From the NCBI GenBank assembly GCA_029880105.1, contig JAOUPA010000004.1:1-38541 (forward strand): a stretch of DNA of 38,541 bases, given 5' to 3'. Shown here piece by piece: positions 9,072-17,262 of the stretch. Origin of the DNA: Gammaproteobacteria bacterium. Its GTDB lineage: Bacteria > Pseudomonadota > Gammaproteobacteria > SZUA-229. The translations under genes and the position numbers were made by a program. The stretch's first letter is position 1. The number at the start of each line of letters is the position of its first letter. A model generated the notes under the pieces. It had not been told where the DNA came from and did not search any database. It saw only the letters and a program-made list of their open reading frames with translations.

Positions 9072-9545
9072 ATGTTCAACATCGTCCTGTACCAGCCAGA
9101 AATTCCACCCAATACTGGCAACATCATACGGCTGTGCGCCAATACCGGCTGCTACTTACACCTGATTGAGCCACTGGGTTTTGAACTCGATGATAAAAAA
9201 CTCCGCCGCGCTGGACTCGATTATCATGAATGGGCCGATGTTCAGATACATACTTCTCTGGATGCCTTCACTGCCAAACTTGGTAATTCCGGCTCTGGTA
9301 ACGTCTATGCGTTAACAACACGGGGACAACGTAACTATTACGAGGCACGCTATTTAGCCGGTGATTCCTTAATTTTTGGCCCTGAGACCCGAGGCCTGCC
9401 CCAGGAATATCTGGATTCACTAGCCCCTTTAAATACCCTGCGCCTACCTATGCTAAAAAACAGCCGCAGCCTTAATCTATCCAATACAGCTGCCATTGTG
9501 GTTTATGAAGCCTTACGTCAGACAGGTTTTAAAGGGATGGGTTAG
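9072..9545 (+). CDS. trmL: tRNA (cytidine/uridine-2'-O-)-methyltransferase TrmL
   Basis: The 157-residue product is a SPOUT-class methyltransferase that 2'-O-methylates the wobble nucleotide 34 of tRNA-Leu isoacceptors using S-adenosylmethionine. Recognisable family stretches are YQPEIPPNTGNIIR at the N-terminus and FGPETRGLP and LPMLKNSRSLNLS in the C-terminal trefoil knot. Length is typical for E. coli TrmL (YibK). No Shine-Dalgarno sequence is visible before the ATG; a five-base inverted repeat CGATA/TATCG at 9057-9069 sits where it should be. The stop overlaps the stop of the convergent gpsA by four bases. The trmL-gpsA-secB neighbourhood is conserved in gammaproteobacteria. Confidence 0.92.
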   Translation: MFNIVLYQPEIPPNTGNIIRLCANTGCYLHLIEPLGFELDDKKLRRAGLDYHEWADVQIHTSLDAFTAKLGNSGSGNVYALTTRGQRNYYEARYLAGDSLIFGPETRGLPQEYLDSLAPLNTLRLPMLKNSRSLNLSNTAAIVVYEALRQTGFKGMG

Positions 9546-10576
9546 TGTTGGTCGTGAACAATTTCTGAGCCTGGTTTTCTTTCAAGTAGTTGCCTGACGG
9601 CCTCCTGTGGAGACAGGTTCTCGTATAACACCTTGTATACTTGCTCGATAATGGGCAGTTCCACGTTATATTTTTCGGCAAGGCGCATTGCTTCTCGTGC
9701 GGTCCTGACACCTTCAATTTCCTGACCTATCTGCTGTTTTATTTCCTCTTTTGACAGTCCCTCTGCCAGCTTCAGGCCCATACGACGATTTCGAGACTGG
9801 TTATCGGTACAGGTCAGAACCAGATCACCCATGCCGGCAAGGCCCATAAAGGTTTCACGATGGGCTCCCATTACCACACCTAGTCGCATCAGCTCAGCCA
9901 GTCCACGCGTAATCAGCGCCGCCCTCGCATTGGCACCAAACCCCAGACCATCAGCCGCACCCGAGGCAATCGCCAGTACATTTTTTAGCGCACCACCCAG
10001 CTCAACACCAACCATATCATTGCTAGTGTAGGCCCTGAAGTTTCCGTGGTGCAGGCAGTGACTGATCTTATTGGCCAGCTCCTCTGATTCTGAAGCCACT
10101 GTAATTGCCGTTGGCAAGCCCAACGCTACCTCTCGGGCAAAAGTAGGCCCTGATATCACTACAAATTTAGAGCACTGTGGCAGCTCTTCCTTAACCACCT
10201 GATGCAGCAATTTACCGGTACCTTCTTCAAGACCCTTACTGGCCCAGGTCACCGCAGTATCCTTATCGATAAAAACCGAGGCCTTGGCCAGAAATGAACG
10301 AAAGACATAACTGGGGATAGCCAGCAAAATCCAGCTGGCTGATTTCAGTGCCAGCTCCAAGCTGGGCTGTATCTTTAATGTCTCAGGAAAGGGAATATCT
10401 GGAATAAACTGCTGGTTACAGCGCTCTTTCTGCAGGCGCTCCATGTGCTCAGGCTCGTTCCCCCATAACGTGACTTCTGAGCCAGCATTGGCCATATGTA
10501 TGGCCAGCGCAGTACCCCATGAACCCGCACCTATAACCGTGACCGGCCCTGGTCCTGCTTTATCCTCAGCAGACAT
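9542..10576 (-). CDS. gpsA: Glycerol-3-phosphate dehydrogenase [NAD(P)+] GpsA
   Basis: A 344-residue cytosolic enzyme reducing dihydroxyacetone phosphate to sn-glycerol 3-phosphate for phospholipid synthesis. The Rossmann dinucleotide motif GAGSWG is at 16-21. The substrate-site loop ISGPTFAREV is at 141-150, and the catalytic lysine is K198 within ELGGALKNV. Length is normal. The gene begins 3 bases after the secB stop and is the last gene of the arsR-rhodanese-secB-gpsA operon. It converges with trmL with a four-base overlap of the stop codons, leaving no room for a separate terminator. Confidence 0.95.
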   Translation of the reverse strand: MSAEDKAGPGPVTVIGAGSWGTALAIHMANAGSEVTLWGNEPEHMERLQKERCNQQFIPDIPFPETLKIQPSLELALKSASWILLAIPSYVFRSFLAKASVFIDKDTAVTWASKGLEEGTGKLLHQVVKEELPQCSKFVVISGPTFAREVALGLPTAITVASESEELANKISHCLHHGNFRAYTSNDMVGVELGGALKNVLAIASGAADGLGFGANARAALITRGLAELMRLGVVMGAHRETFMGLAGMGDLVLTCTDNQSRNRRMGLKLAEGLSKEEIKQQIGQEIEGVRTAREAMRLAEKYNVELPIIEQVYKVLYENLSPQEAVRQLLERKPGSEIVHDQH

Positions 10577-10579
10577 TAA

Positions 10580-11050
10580 TTAATGGGCCGTACCTTGAGC
10601 CGCGGCTGCCTGTTGCTGTTTCTGCTGCATAAACAACGCATTAAAATTAATCGGTGAAAGTAATAGAGATGGAAAACCTCCCTTGTTGACAAAATCAGCG
10701 ATAGCTTCCCTTGCAAACGGAAACAACGCCTCCGGACAATAGGCGCCCAGCATTCCCTCCAGATTTTCTTTTGGGAAACCTGATAGCATAAACAGGCCGG
10801 CCTGTTTTACCTCAACAAGAAAAGCTGTTTTTTCATTTTTCTTGGCAGTAACTGTTATATTTAACAACACCTCATAGATGTTCTGCCCAACTGCCTGATG
10901 TGAACTATTTATTTGCACATTAATATCTGGTTTCCATTCACCATCAGCAAAAACAGAGGGTGAGTTAGGTGCTTCAAACGACACATCCTTTAAATAAATT
11001 TTCTGAATAGCAAACTGCTGCTCTGCTACCTGTTGATTTTCTTCTGTCAT
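10580..11050 (-). CDS. secB: Protein-export chaperone SecB
   Basis: The 156-residue acidic protein matches SecB, the tetrameric cytosolic chaperone that holds preproteins unfolded and hands them to SecA. Typical stretches are FAIQKIYLKDVSFEAPNSP near the N-terminus, the LLNITVTAK strand, and the C-terminal ALFPFAREAIADFVNKGGFPSLLLSPINF region, which I cite only in part here. The C-terminal tail is Gln/Ala-rich. AGAGTGGA precedes the ATG at about five bases as ribosome site. It lies 45 bases after the rhodanese stop and 3 before gpsA. In E. coli grxC separates yibN from secB; no glutaredoxin gene is present here. Confidence 0.95.
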   Translation of the reverse strand: MTEENQQVAEQQFAIQKIYLKDVSFEAPNSPSVFADGEWKPDINVQINSSHQAVGQNIYEVLLNITVTAKKNEKTAFLVEVKQAGLFMLSGFPKENLEGMLGAYCPEALFPFAREAIADFVNKGGFPSLLLSPINFNALFMQQKQQQAAAAQGTAH

Positions 11051-11095
11051 AGTAATCCACTCTAAAGCAGCGCCTTAATTAACGCCTCATTAAAA

Positions 11096-11524
11096 TTATT
11101 TTTTTGTTGTTGGTAATTTTGCTTCCAGCCAGGCATTTATGCCGCCTGCAATATTGTGTACATTGGTAAAACCGGCCTGAGTCAGTAAGCGACAGGCCCT
11201 GGTAGACGAGGCACCACTGTTACAATATGCGAGTACTACTGATTGTTTTTTTGAGGCGAGACTATCCAGCTTTTCCTTGAACACAGAGAGCGGCAGATTG
11301 GTCGCCCCTTTAATATGCCCCTTACCAAAATCACTACTCTCGCGCACATCGATAATCAGCGCATCATCATTGCTATTAATAAGACGAATTGCACTCATGG
11401 GATTAAGATGAATCGACTGGTTCGTCCGGCTCTCAAACTCAGCCTTAACCAGCAACACCAGTACAACCACCAACGCCATCCACAAATAAGGATGGTTCGC
11501 TACAAACTCAAACATCTGTTCCAT
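11096..11524 (-). CDS. Membrane-anchored rhodanese-domain protein (YibN-like)
   Basis: A 142-residue protein with one N-terminal transmembrane helix (about 12-27, YLWMALVVVLVLL) followed by a single rhodanese domain. The catalytic loop starts at C101 (CNSGASS), preceded by the family strand DALIIDVRESSDFGKGH at 54-70. The active cysteine is present, so sulfur transfer or persulfide carriage is possible; the acceptor is unknown. Length and position upstream of secB match E. coli YibN. It is 14 bases downstream of an ArsR-family repressor gene, an arrangement that points to sulfur-species-responsive expression. Confidence 0.88.
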   Translation of the reverse strand: MEQMFEFVANHPYLWMALVVVLVLLVKAEFESRTNQSIHLNPMSAIRLINSNDDALIIDVRESSDFGKGHIKGATNLPLSVFKEKLDSLASKKQSVVLAYCNSGASSTRACRLLTQAGFTNVHNIAGGINAWLEAKLPTTKK

Positions 11525-11538
11525 AATAAAACGCTTAT

Positions 11539-11880
11539 TTATTCAAAATCACCGAATTTTAGACCAGTGGAACAGAAAACCTCCTGCATCATACCAATCA
11601 GTCGTAGCGTGCGGGTATCGCCGACACGATAAAACACCTTATTGGCGTCCTTACGTGATGCCAGAATACCCTTATCACGTAAAATGGCCAGATGCTGTGA
11701 AATATTACTCTGTGAGGTACCCACAGCATCTACGATATCCTGTACACTGACTTCCTGGTCGCCCAGCGTACAGAGTATTTTTAAACGAAGCGGATGCGAC
11801 ATCGCTTTAAGTGAACGCGATGCACGGTTAATATCCTCTTCACGAGTCATTAATAATGGATCTTCCTGACTTGCACTCAT
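11539..11880 (-). CDS. ArsR-family winged-helix repressor, candidate persulfide sensor
   Basis: The 113-residue product is an ArsR/SmtB-type winged-helix DNA-binding protein. The recognition helix region is VGTSQSNISQHLAILR (about 53-68), and the wing follows (RKDANKVFYRV). It lacks the classical metal-binding CxC motif of the ArsR alpha-3 site. It has exactly two cysteines, C37 (in LKILC) and C103 (in EVFCSTG), 66 residues apart. That spacing equals the C41/C107 pair of the persulfide sensor SqrR, and the ILC context is shared with BigR/YgaV-type proteins as I recall them. AAGG lies six bases before the ATG. It heads an operon with a rhodanese, secB and gpsA. The ligand assignment is inference. 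Confidence 0.85.
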   Translation of the reverse strand: MSASQEDPLLMTREEDINRASRSLKAMSHPLRLKILCTLGDQEVSVQDIVDAVGTSQSNISQHLAILRDKGILASRKDANKVFYRVGDTRTLRLIGMMQEVFCSTGLKFGDFE

Positions 11881-12025
11881 GAGCTACCTTGACCTCTACG
11901 TTGATCTATAACTATATAATTAAAAACCAATACGATATTACACTGTTTCAGTAAAAAATACACCGAACAGATAAAATATAAAAACAAACTTAATATTTTT
12001 AATAATTGAAAGAAAGGCTCTGTTT

Positions 12026-13249
12026 TTGCGTAATAAAAACACCAGTTCAATTCTCGCACAACCTATAATAAAGCACGGCTCAATCTGCTTTCTGCTAGCT
12101 TTTTATCCCTTATATCAACCAGTTACCCTGTTTGCTGAAAATGAGTCTGATATTCCCGTCTATCAGGAAAAGCTCGATCGCCTACAACAAAGTATTCTCA
12201 ATATTCAAAAACACCTGAAAGAAACCCGTGGACACCGCGGCAATACCCTTACCGAATTGCAACAGCTCGAGAGTGCAATCAGCAATAATGCTCGAGCTCT
12301 CAAAAAGACTGAAGACGAGATAAAGGCCATCAACGCTCGCATCACCAAAACTAGAAAAAATCTCGAACTACTCAATCGGCAACTAAAAAAACAGAAATTT
12401 ATTCTTGGCGAGCAGCTCAGGGCTGCCTACGCACTGGGTGCCCAGCAAAACATGAAGATGCTACTTAATCAGCAGGATCCTGCTGAAATGGGGCGAATTC
12501 AGGCCTATTTTAACTACCTGAACAGGGCGCGTCAGACTGAAATACAGCAATTCATTACAACTATCGAAAGTAAGCGACAACAGGAACTGGAGCTCTCCAA
12601 TAACCTTGATTCACAGAAATCCGCGCTTGAGACACGTAAAAAGCAGACACGCGAGCTTCAGAAGCAGCGTTTACAACGCAATCAACTGCTCGTCCAGCTT
12701 GATGAAAAAATAAAGAATCAGGAACAGACTCTAACCGGCCTCGAGGCCAGCCGTAATAAAATTGAAGACCTTCTCCACTCTCTCGGCCAGATACTGGCCG
12801 ATATCCCAGTGTCTCCCGGAGAAGACAGGCCCTTTAAGCAACAAAAAGGCACATTACCCTGGCCTATCAAAGGCCCCTTCATCGCTCACTATGGGCAGAA
12901 GCGTAATCAGGGTGACTTAAAATGGAATGGCGTACTGATTGGATCTTCTTATGGCACACCCGTTCGCGCCATCAGCCATGGCCGTGTCGCTTTTTCTGAC
13001 TGGCTACAGGGATTCGGATTTATCTCCATCATTGACCATGGCGATGGCTATATGAGTCTCTATGGTCACAACGAATCATTATTTAAGCAGGCTGGAGACT
13101 GGGTCACCGCGGGCGAGATCATTGCCACAACCGGGGACAGCGGTGGCCAACCAGACCCCGGGCTTTATTTTGAGATTCGCTCTCGTGGCAAACCCATTGA
13201 CCCTCAGGAGTGGTGCTCCAGCAAGGCCAGACACGCCGCAACGCGGTAA
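12026..13249 (+). CDS. envC: EnvC-like murein hydrolase activator (degenerate M23/LytM domain)
   Basis: A 407-residue exported protein. A hydrophobic signal-like segment occupies about 18-35, a long coiled coil about 45-265, and a C-terminal LytM/M23 domain about 280-400. The M23 metal ligands are lost: the usual first His is replaced in KWNGVLIG, and the HxH motif reads YFE in GLYFEIR. This is the condition of EnvC, which activates the amidases AmiA/AmiB at the division septum rather than cutting murein. The start is a TTG with AAAGAAAGG upstream at good spacing; no ATG lies nearby in frame. E. coli has gpmM-envC-yibQ; here gpmM is absent and ctpA separates envC from yibQ. Confidence 0.88.
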   Translation: MRNKNTSSILAQPIIKHGSICFLLAFYPLYQPVTLFAENESDIPVYQEKLDRLQQSILNIQKHLKETRGHRGNTLTELQQLESAISNNARALKKTEDEIKAINARITKTRKNLELLNRQLKKQKFILGEQLRAAYALGAQQNMKMLLNQQDPAEMGRIQAYFNYLNRARQTEIQQFITTIESKRQQELELSNNLDSQKSALETRKKQTRELQKQRLQRNQLLVQLDEKIKNQEQTLTGLEASRNKIEDLLHSLGQILADIPVSPGEDRPFKQQKGTLPWPIKGPFIAHYGQKRNQGDLKWNGVLIGSSYGTPVRAISHGRVAFSDWLQGFGFISIIDHGDGYMSLYGHNESLFKQAGDWVTAGEIIATTGDSGGQPDPGLYFEIRSRGKPIDPQEWCSSKARHAATR

Positions 13250-13318
13250 TCTTGCTAGTGATTTCATTAGAGAGCAATTACAGGGAACCCATCGTTCAGC
13301 TTTTACTCAAAATAATGC

Positions 13319-13335
13319 TATAGTGTGGCCACACT
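13319..13335 (+). promoter_or_regulatory. Candidate operator: palindrome overlapping a -10-like hexamer upstream of ctpA
   Basis: A perfect 12-base palindrome GTGTGGCCACAC occupies 13323-13334. It extends to 14 bases with flanking A and T, and beyond that to CTATA/TATAG arms if one T is bulged out. It overlaps TATAGT at 13319-13324, a possible -10 box, though the -35 region is weak. A second inverted repeat, GCTTGC/GCAAGC, follows at 13361-13375. Together they suggest a regulated leader for ctpA, but no regulator can be named. Confidence 0.3.
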
Positions 13336-13428
13336 TATAGTAACCAGCCCTTACTACCGAGCTTGCAAAGCAAGCCAAACCGGGCCTGCATTTATACATA
13401 ACCGGCTTTATGTGCACGGAGTTTTTTA

Positions 13429-14754
13429 ATGAGTAAACAGTTCAGAACAGCGCTTCTTTTAACCCTGGGTATCCTAATCGGCATCACAGCCTCTATAACT
13501 GGCAATGTTATGGCCAGCAAGGAATCCACTAACGGCCTCCCTCTGAATGAGTTACGTAATCTCTCTGATATTTTTTCGCGCATTAAATCTGACTATGTTG
13601 AAGTAGTCGAGGATAAAGTCCTGCTCGAAAATGCCATTAAGGGCATGCTCTCAGGACTGGATCCACACTCAACCTACCTTAACCCCGAAGAATACAAAGA
13701 ATTGCAAATTGGCACCACCGGTCAATTTGGTGGCCTTGGTATTCAGGTAGGCATGGAAGATGGCTTTGTCAAAGTTATCTCTCCTATTGATGACACACCC
13801 GCATTCCATGCTGGCGTTCAGGCTGGCGACCTGATTATTCGACTCGATGAGAAACCCGTTAAAGGCATGACCCTGAACGATGCCGTCAACATTATGCGCG
13901 GTAAACCCGGCACAGCTATCAAACTCACCATTGTGCGCGAGGGCGTTGATAAGCCACTGGTAATTTCTATTACCCGTGACATCATCAAGGTTGATAGCGT
14001 TAAAAGCCGTATGTTAGAGCCTGGCTATGGTTATGTGCGCATCACAAACTTCCAGTCCAAAACACCTGCAGACCTGCTCAAGGCCATTAATTCATTGAAA
14101 GAAGAATACGGTAGTGAGCTTAAGGGGCTGGTTCTCGATCTTCGCAACAACCCAGGTGGTGTTCTCAACGCAGCTGCTGATGTCGCCGATCTTTTTATCG
14201 AAAAAGGCAAGCTGGTTTACACCGAGGGACGCATTGAAAATTCTAAGTTTGAATTTAATGCAAAACCTGGTGATACCTTAAACCATGCACCGATTGTAGT
14301 CCTGATCAACGGTGGTTCAGCTTCGGCTTCTGAAATTGTCGCAGGCGCATTACAGGATCATCACCGTGCCGTCGTCATGGGTAGCAAATCCTTTGGCAAG
14401 GGCTCTGTGCAAACTATTCAGGAACTACGCAGTGGTGGCGCGGTTAAAATTACTACTGCACGTTATTTCACACCTTCAGGCCGTTCTATTCAGGGTGAAG
14501 GCATTGAACCTGATATTCATCTGGACACCTTCAAAATCACCGAAACAGAGACAGACAAGGTGTCACGTCTAAAAGAGGCTGATCTTGGTAATCATATTTC
14601 GAACCCTGATAAATCCGATGAAGAAATTAAAAAGGAAAACCTGGCCAAGGAAGAGTCCGAAAAAAATAAAAAAGTACTGGCTGCTGAAGATTACCAGTTG
14701 CACGAGGCGCTGGTATTACTCAAAGGCCTAAGCATACTTCATCCTAAATCATGA
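13429..14754 (+). CDS. ctpA: C-terminal processing peptidase CtpA (S41 family)
   Basis: The 441-residue protein has an N-terminal signal or anchor (about 7-28) and a PDZ domain at about 97-175 (GLGIQVGMEDGF, then AGDLIIRLD). The S41 tail-specific protease core contains LDLRNNPGG (236-244) and the Ser/Lys dyad. Ser299 in GGSASASEI and Lys324 in SFGKGSVQ are 25 residues apart, as expected. The C-terminal 60 residues are charged and lysine-rich. It acts in the periplasm, trimming C-termini of envelope proteins or murein hydrolases. Start is ATG with CGGAG about ten bases upstream. It is followed after ten bases by the yibQ-like gene, so the two are co-transcribed with envC or from their own promoter. 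Confidence 0.93.
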   Translation: MSKQFRTALLLTLGILIGITASITGNVMASKESTNGLPLNELRNLSDIFSRIKSDYVEVVEDKVLLENAIKGMLSGLDPHSTYLNPEEYKELQIGTTGQFGGLGIQVGMEDGFVKVISPIDDTPAFHAGVQAGDLIIRLDEKPVKGMTLNDAVNIMRGKPGTAIKLTIVREGVDKPLVISITRDIIKVDSVKSRMLEPGYGYVRITNFQSKTPADLLKAINSLKEEYGSELKGLVLDLRNNPGGVLNAAADVADLFIEKGKLVYTEGRIENSKFEFNAKPGDTLNHAPIVVLINGGSASASEIVAGALQDHHRAVVMGSKSFGKGSVQTIQELRSGGAVKITTARYFTPSGRSIQGEGIEPDIHLDTFKITETETDKVSRLKEADLGNHISNPDKSDEEIKKENLAKEESEKNKKVLAAEDYQLHEALVLLKGLSILHPKS

Positions 14755-14764
14755 AATAAAATTG

Positions 14765-15559
14765 ATGCGAGCGAATATCCAGAAATATATCAGACAATTT
14801 TTATTTCTATATTTGCTTGCCATTTTTAGTTCAGCCACTGAGGCTGCCAAGCTTGCCAGTATTATTATTGACGATATTGGCAACAGCTATGAATATGGCC
14901 AAGCAGTCATTAATCTACCGGCGCCCATTACGCTTTCTATATTGCCCAAAACTGAATTTGCAGCCCAACTAGCAACACAGGCATATAATGCCAGCAAGGA
15001 AGTCATGTTGCACCTGCCGTTACAATCGATAGAGCACCATAAACCAACACCTGGCACGCTCAAACTACACATGACCAGACAACAGTTTAGTCAGCAGGTG
15101 AAAGACAATATTGCCTCTGTCCCCTATATCAGGGGTATTAATAATCACATGGGTAGCCTGCTCAGCCAACACCCGGGACACATGGACTGGTTGATGGCTG
15201 AAGTTGCCAAGCACAATAATATGTTCTTCGTCGACAGCCTGACCAGCAGCAAATCTGTGATCACCGAAATGGCCACTGCCCATCAGGTGCCCAATCTGGT
15301 ACGCGATGTATTCCTCGACCCTGACTTTGAGCCCGATACCATCCACAAGCAATTTGATCAATTTATTGATCTCGTCAATAAAAACGGTCACGCTATCGCT
15401 ATTGCGCACCCACACCCATCGACTCTGTCTTTTCTCAAGGACAACCTGAGTCGATTAGCCGAAAATGGTATAGAACTAGTACCCGTCTCAAAACTACTTG
15501 AACTGAGAGGAGATGAAAACCATGTCACATGCACTGGTCCCACTTGCTCAGGGCTGTGA
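14765..15559 (+). CDS. Divergent polysaccharide deacetylase family protein (YibQ-like)
   Basis: A 264-residue exported protein (signal peptide about 10-28) of the divergent polysaccharide deacetylase (DUF610/YibQ) group. The family features are ASIIIDDIGNSYEYG after the signal, LSILPKTEFA, the EVMLHLPLQ strand, the GINNHMGS loop with conserved Asn-His, and IAIAHPHPST near the end. These resemble NodB-fold metal and substrate positions; the substrate is unknown and presumed to be envelope glycan. The ATG at 14765 is preferred to the TTG just before it. Neighbourhood envC-ctpA-yibQ suggests a cell-wall remodelling unit. The end overlaps the start of the next gene. Confidence 0.85.
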   Translation: MRANIQKYIRQFLFLYLLAIFSSATEAAKLASIIIDDIGNSYEYGQAVINLPAPITLSILPKTEFAAQLATQAYNASKEVMLHLPLQSIEHHKPTPGTLKLHMTRQQFSQQVKDNIASVPYIRGINNHMGSLLSQHPGHMDWLMAEVAKHNNMFFVDSLTSSKSVITEMATAHQVPNLVRDVFLDPDFEPDTIHKQFDQFIDLVNKNGHAIAIAHPHPSTLSFLKDNLSRLAENGIELVPVSKLLELRGDENHVTCTGPTCSGL

Positions 15560-16064
15560 AGAGCTTGAGGCTATTACCATTACCGATCTACTCGTCAGGG
15601 CCGGTATCGAAGTAACAACAGCTGGCCTGGATAATCAACCGGTCACGGCTTCACGCGGCACCCGCATCATCCCAGATACCAATATCGATACGGTAAAAAA
15701 TAATCTTTTTGATTTAGTCGTGCTCCCTGGCGGGCTTCCCGGTGCCAACCATTTACGTGATGACCCACGTATACAGGCCATACTGAAACATCACGCAGCC
15801 AGTAATAAATGGCTTGCCGCCATCTGTGCCGCACCCAGGGCGCTGGCCGCTGCCGGATTACTCGATAATAAAAAAGTAACCTGTTATCCTGGCTCACTGT
15901 CTGACTACCCTGAACTGAATATCCAAACAACAGCCATTGAAATCGACGGCAATATCATCACTTCCCGTGGCCCCGGTACGGCCATGGATTTTGCCCTAAC
16001 CCTGATTGAACAGCTGAAAGGCAAAGAAAAGCGTGCTGAAATCGAGCATCAGCTAGCCCGATAA
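15522..16064 (+). CDS. yajL: DJ-1/PfpI family protein, YajL-like
   Basis: A 180-residue DJ-1 superfamily protein. The nucleophile elbow places C102 in AAICAAPRAL, with the partner glutamate E14 in GCEELEA and the PGG of VVLPGG at 69-71, as in YajL/ThiJ. Such proteins are oxidative-stress responsive and have been reported as chaperone or deglycase-type enzymes; the exact activity is debated. Two in-frame ATGs exist. The second, at 15522, is nine bases from GAGAGGAG, whereas that site abuts the first ATG at 15513. The start lies inside the end of the yibQ-like gene, indicating translational coupling. Confidence 0.85.
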   Translation: MSHALVPLAQGCEELEAITITDLLVRAGIEVTTAGLDNQPVTASRGTRIIPDTNIDTVKNNLFDLVVLPGGLPGANHLRDDPRIQAILKHHAASNKWLAAICAAPRALAAAGLLDNKKVTCYPGSLSDYPELNIQTTAIEIDGNIITSRGPGTAMDFALTLIEQLKGKEKRAEIEHQLAR

Positions 16065-16096
16065 TAATAATTTATTAACCTTATTTTATTAATGGG

Positions 16097-16124
16097 TTGA
16101 ATAATTCTCATTTGCCTATATAAT
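16097..16124 (+). promoter_or_regulatory. Sigma-70 promoter of the DsrC-like gene
   Basis: TTGAAT at 16097-16102 and a perfect TATAAT at 16119-16124 are separated by 16 bases. The transcript would start near 16131 and give a leader of about 30 bases containing GAGGAAA before the ATG at 16163. This is among the best promoters in the window and suggests strong expression independent of yajL. Confidence 0.7.
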
Positions 16125-16162
16125 ACTTGACCAAACTACTAGGTTATTTAGAGGAAACCACA

Positions 16163-16498
16163 ATGCAAGCAGAAGTAAACGGCAAGATCATCCAACTCAG
16201 CGAGGCTGGTTGGCTGGAAAATCTTGATGAATGGAGCGAAGAACTCGCTGTTCAAATCGCCAAAAATGAGCAAATTCCAGAACTAACTCAGGAGCACTGG
16301 GACATCATCAATGAAGCACGCGAATACTTTACAGAAAATGGTGCCGTATGTGAGCCTCGTAATTTTTCAAAAATCATGAAAAATAAATATGGCAAAGATC
16401 GTAGCGATCAAAAATACATTTACTCGCTGTTTCCAACAGGCCTGATCAAATGCGCTAACAAAATCGCTGGTCTGCCAAGACCCAAGGGCTGTAGCTAG
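16163..16498 (+). CDS. DsrC/TusE-family sulfur-carrier protein with atypical cysteine pattern
   Basis: The 111-residue protein aligns along its length with the DsrC/TusE/DsvC family. Conserved stretches are GKIIQLSEAGWL, TQEHWDIINEAREYF, KYIYSLFPTG and the C-terminal arm AGLPRPKGCS. The penultimate Cys (C110) is the sulfur-carrying CysA. True DsrC has a second Cys 11 residues earlier; here that position is N99, but C97 stands two residues further upstream, and a third Cys, C63, lies in GAVCEP. It is therefore neither a standard DsrC nor a one-cysteine TusE. The ATG at 16163 has GAGGAAA upstream, preferred over a frame-extended start at 16127. No dsrEFH/tusBCD genes lie in the window. Role: sulfur relay, either tRNA thiolation or sulfur oxidation. 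Confidence 0.85.
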   Translation: MQAEVNGKIIQLSEAGWLENLDEWSEELAVQIAKNEQIPELTQEHWDIINEAREYFTENGAVCEPRNFSKIMKNKYGKDRSDQKYIYSLFPTGLIKCANKIAGLPRPKGCS

Positions 16499-16517
16499 CA
16501 GTCTACCCTAGACAGGG

Positions 16518-17261
16518 ATGTCTTCATTTAACGCTATGCGTTTTATTATTTCTGTAATCTTATGCCTGTTCGCTATAAGTGCGACTTTTGCTTTTAATTT
16601 CATCACTGACAAAGAGCAGATCAACTTTGACAATTACTCTACTGGTGCAGAAAGAAAGCAGGCCTTTATCAGCTTTCTAACGCCCGTCATTGAAAAGAAC
16701 AATCGCAAAATACTTGATGATCGAAACAAACTAATCCGACTCAGTCAAAAATCGAAACTGAATATCCGCGAGCAGCGTTGGCTGAATCACATCAGTCAGA
16801 TTTACAACAATGACAGCATTGATCCGCATGACAATAGATTATGGAGTTCACTGCTGGATAAAATTGATATCATCCCTGTCTCACTTGCCCTCGCACAAGG
16901 GGCCAAGGAAAGCGGCTGGGGTACTTCTCGATTTGCACAACTGGCAAATAATTATTTTGGCCAGTGGTGCTACAGCAAAGGCTGTGGCCTTATACCTAAC
17001 AAACGGCAGGGCAATGCCAGTCACGAAGTCGCCAGTTATAATTCCGTTGAGGAATCAGTTTCAACTTACATGAATAATCTGAATACGAATCCAGCCTATC
17101 AAAAACTGCGAGACATTAGAGCTCAACTGAGAAATTCCGGAAAAGTCATTACTGGAGAGCATCTCGCAAAAGGCCTGTATCAGTATTCTGAAACAGGACA
17201 GAATTATGTTAAAGAACTTCAATCCTTAATCCGCAATATCAAACTCGTGTTATCAAGCTAA
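16518..17261 (+). CDS. Bax-like glucosaminidase-domain protein (FlgJ/LytG fold)
   Basis: A 247-residue exported protein with an N-terminal signal (about 8-26) and a mannosyl-glycoprotein endo-beta-N-acetylglucosaminidase domain. The catalytic glutamate is E131 in AQGAKESGWGTSRFA, followed by the family's NNYFGQW (144-150). It resembles E. coli Bax, a peptidoglycan N-acetylglucosaminidase candidate. Three cysteines are present, C16 in the signal and C151/C156 in the domain, the latter pair able to form a disulfide. Start: ATG 16518, with ACAGGG almost touching it; an in-frame ATG at 16536 is an alternative. It starts 19 bases after the DsrC-like gene and may share its promoter. It ends one base before the convergent large gene. 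Confidence 0.83.
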   Translation: MSSFNAMRFIISVILCLFAISATFAFNFITDKEQINFDNYSTGAERKQAFISFLTPVIEKNNRKILDDRNKLIRLSQKSKLNIREQRWLNHISQIYNNDSIDPHDNRLWSSLLDKIDIIPVSLALAQGAKESGWGTSRFAQLANNYFGQWCYSKGCGLIPNKRQGNASHEVASYNSVEESVSTYMNNLNTNPAYQKLRDIRAQLRNSGKVITGEHLAKGLYQYSETGQNYVKELQSLIRNIKLVLSS

Positions 17262-17262
17262 A

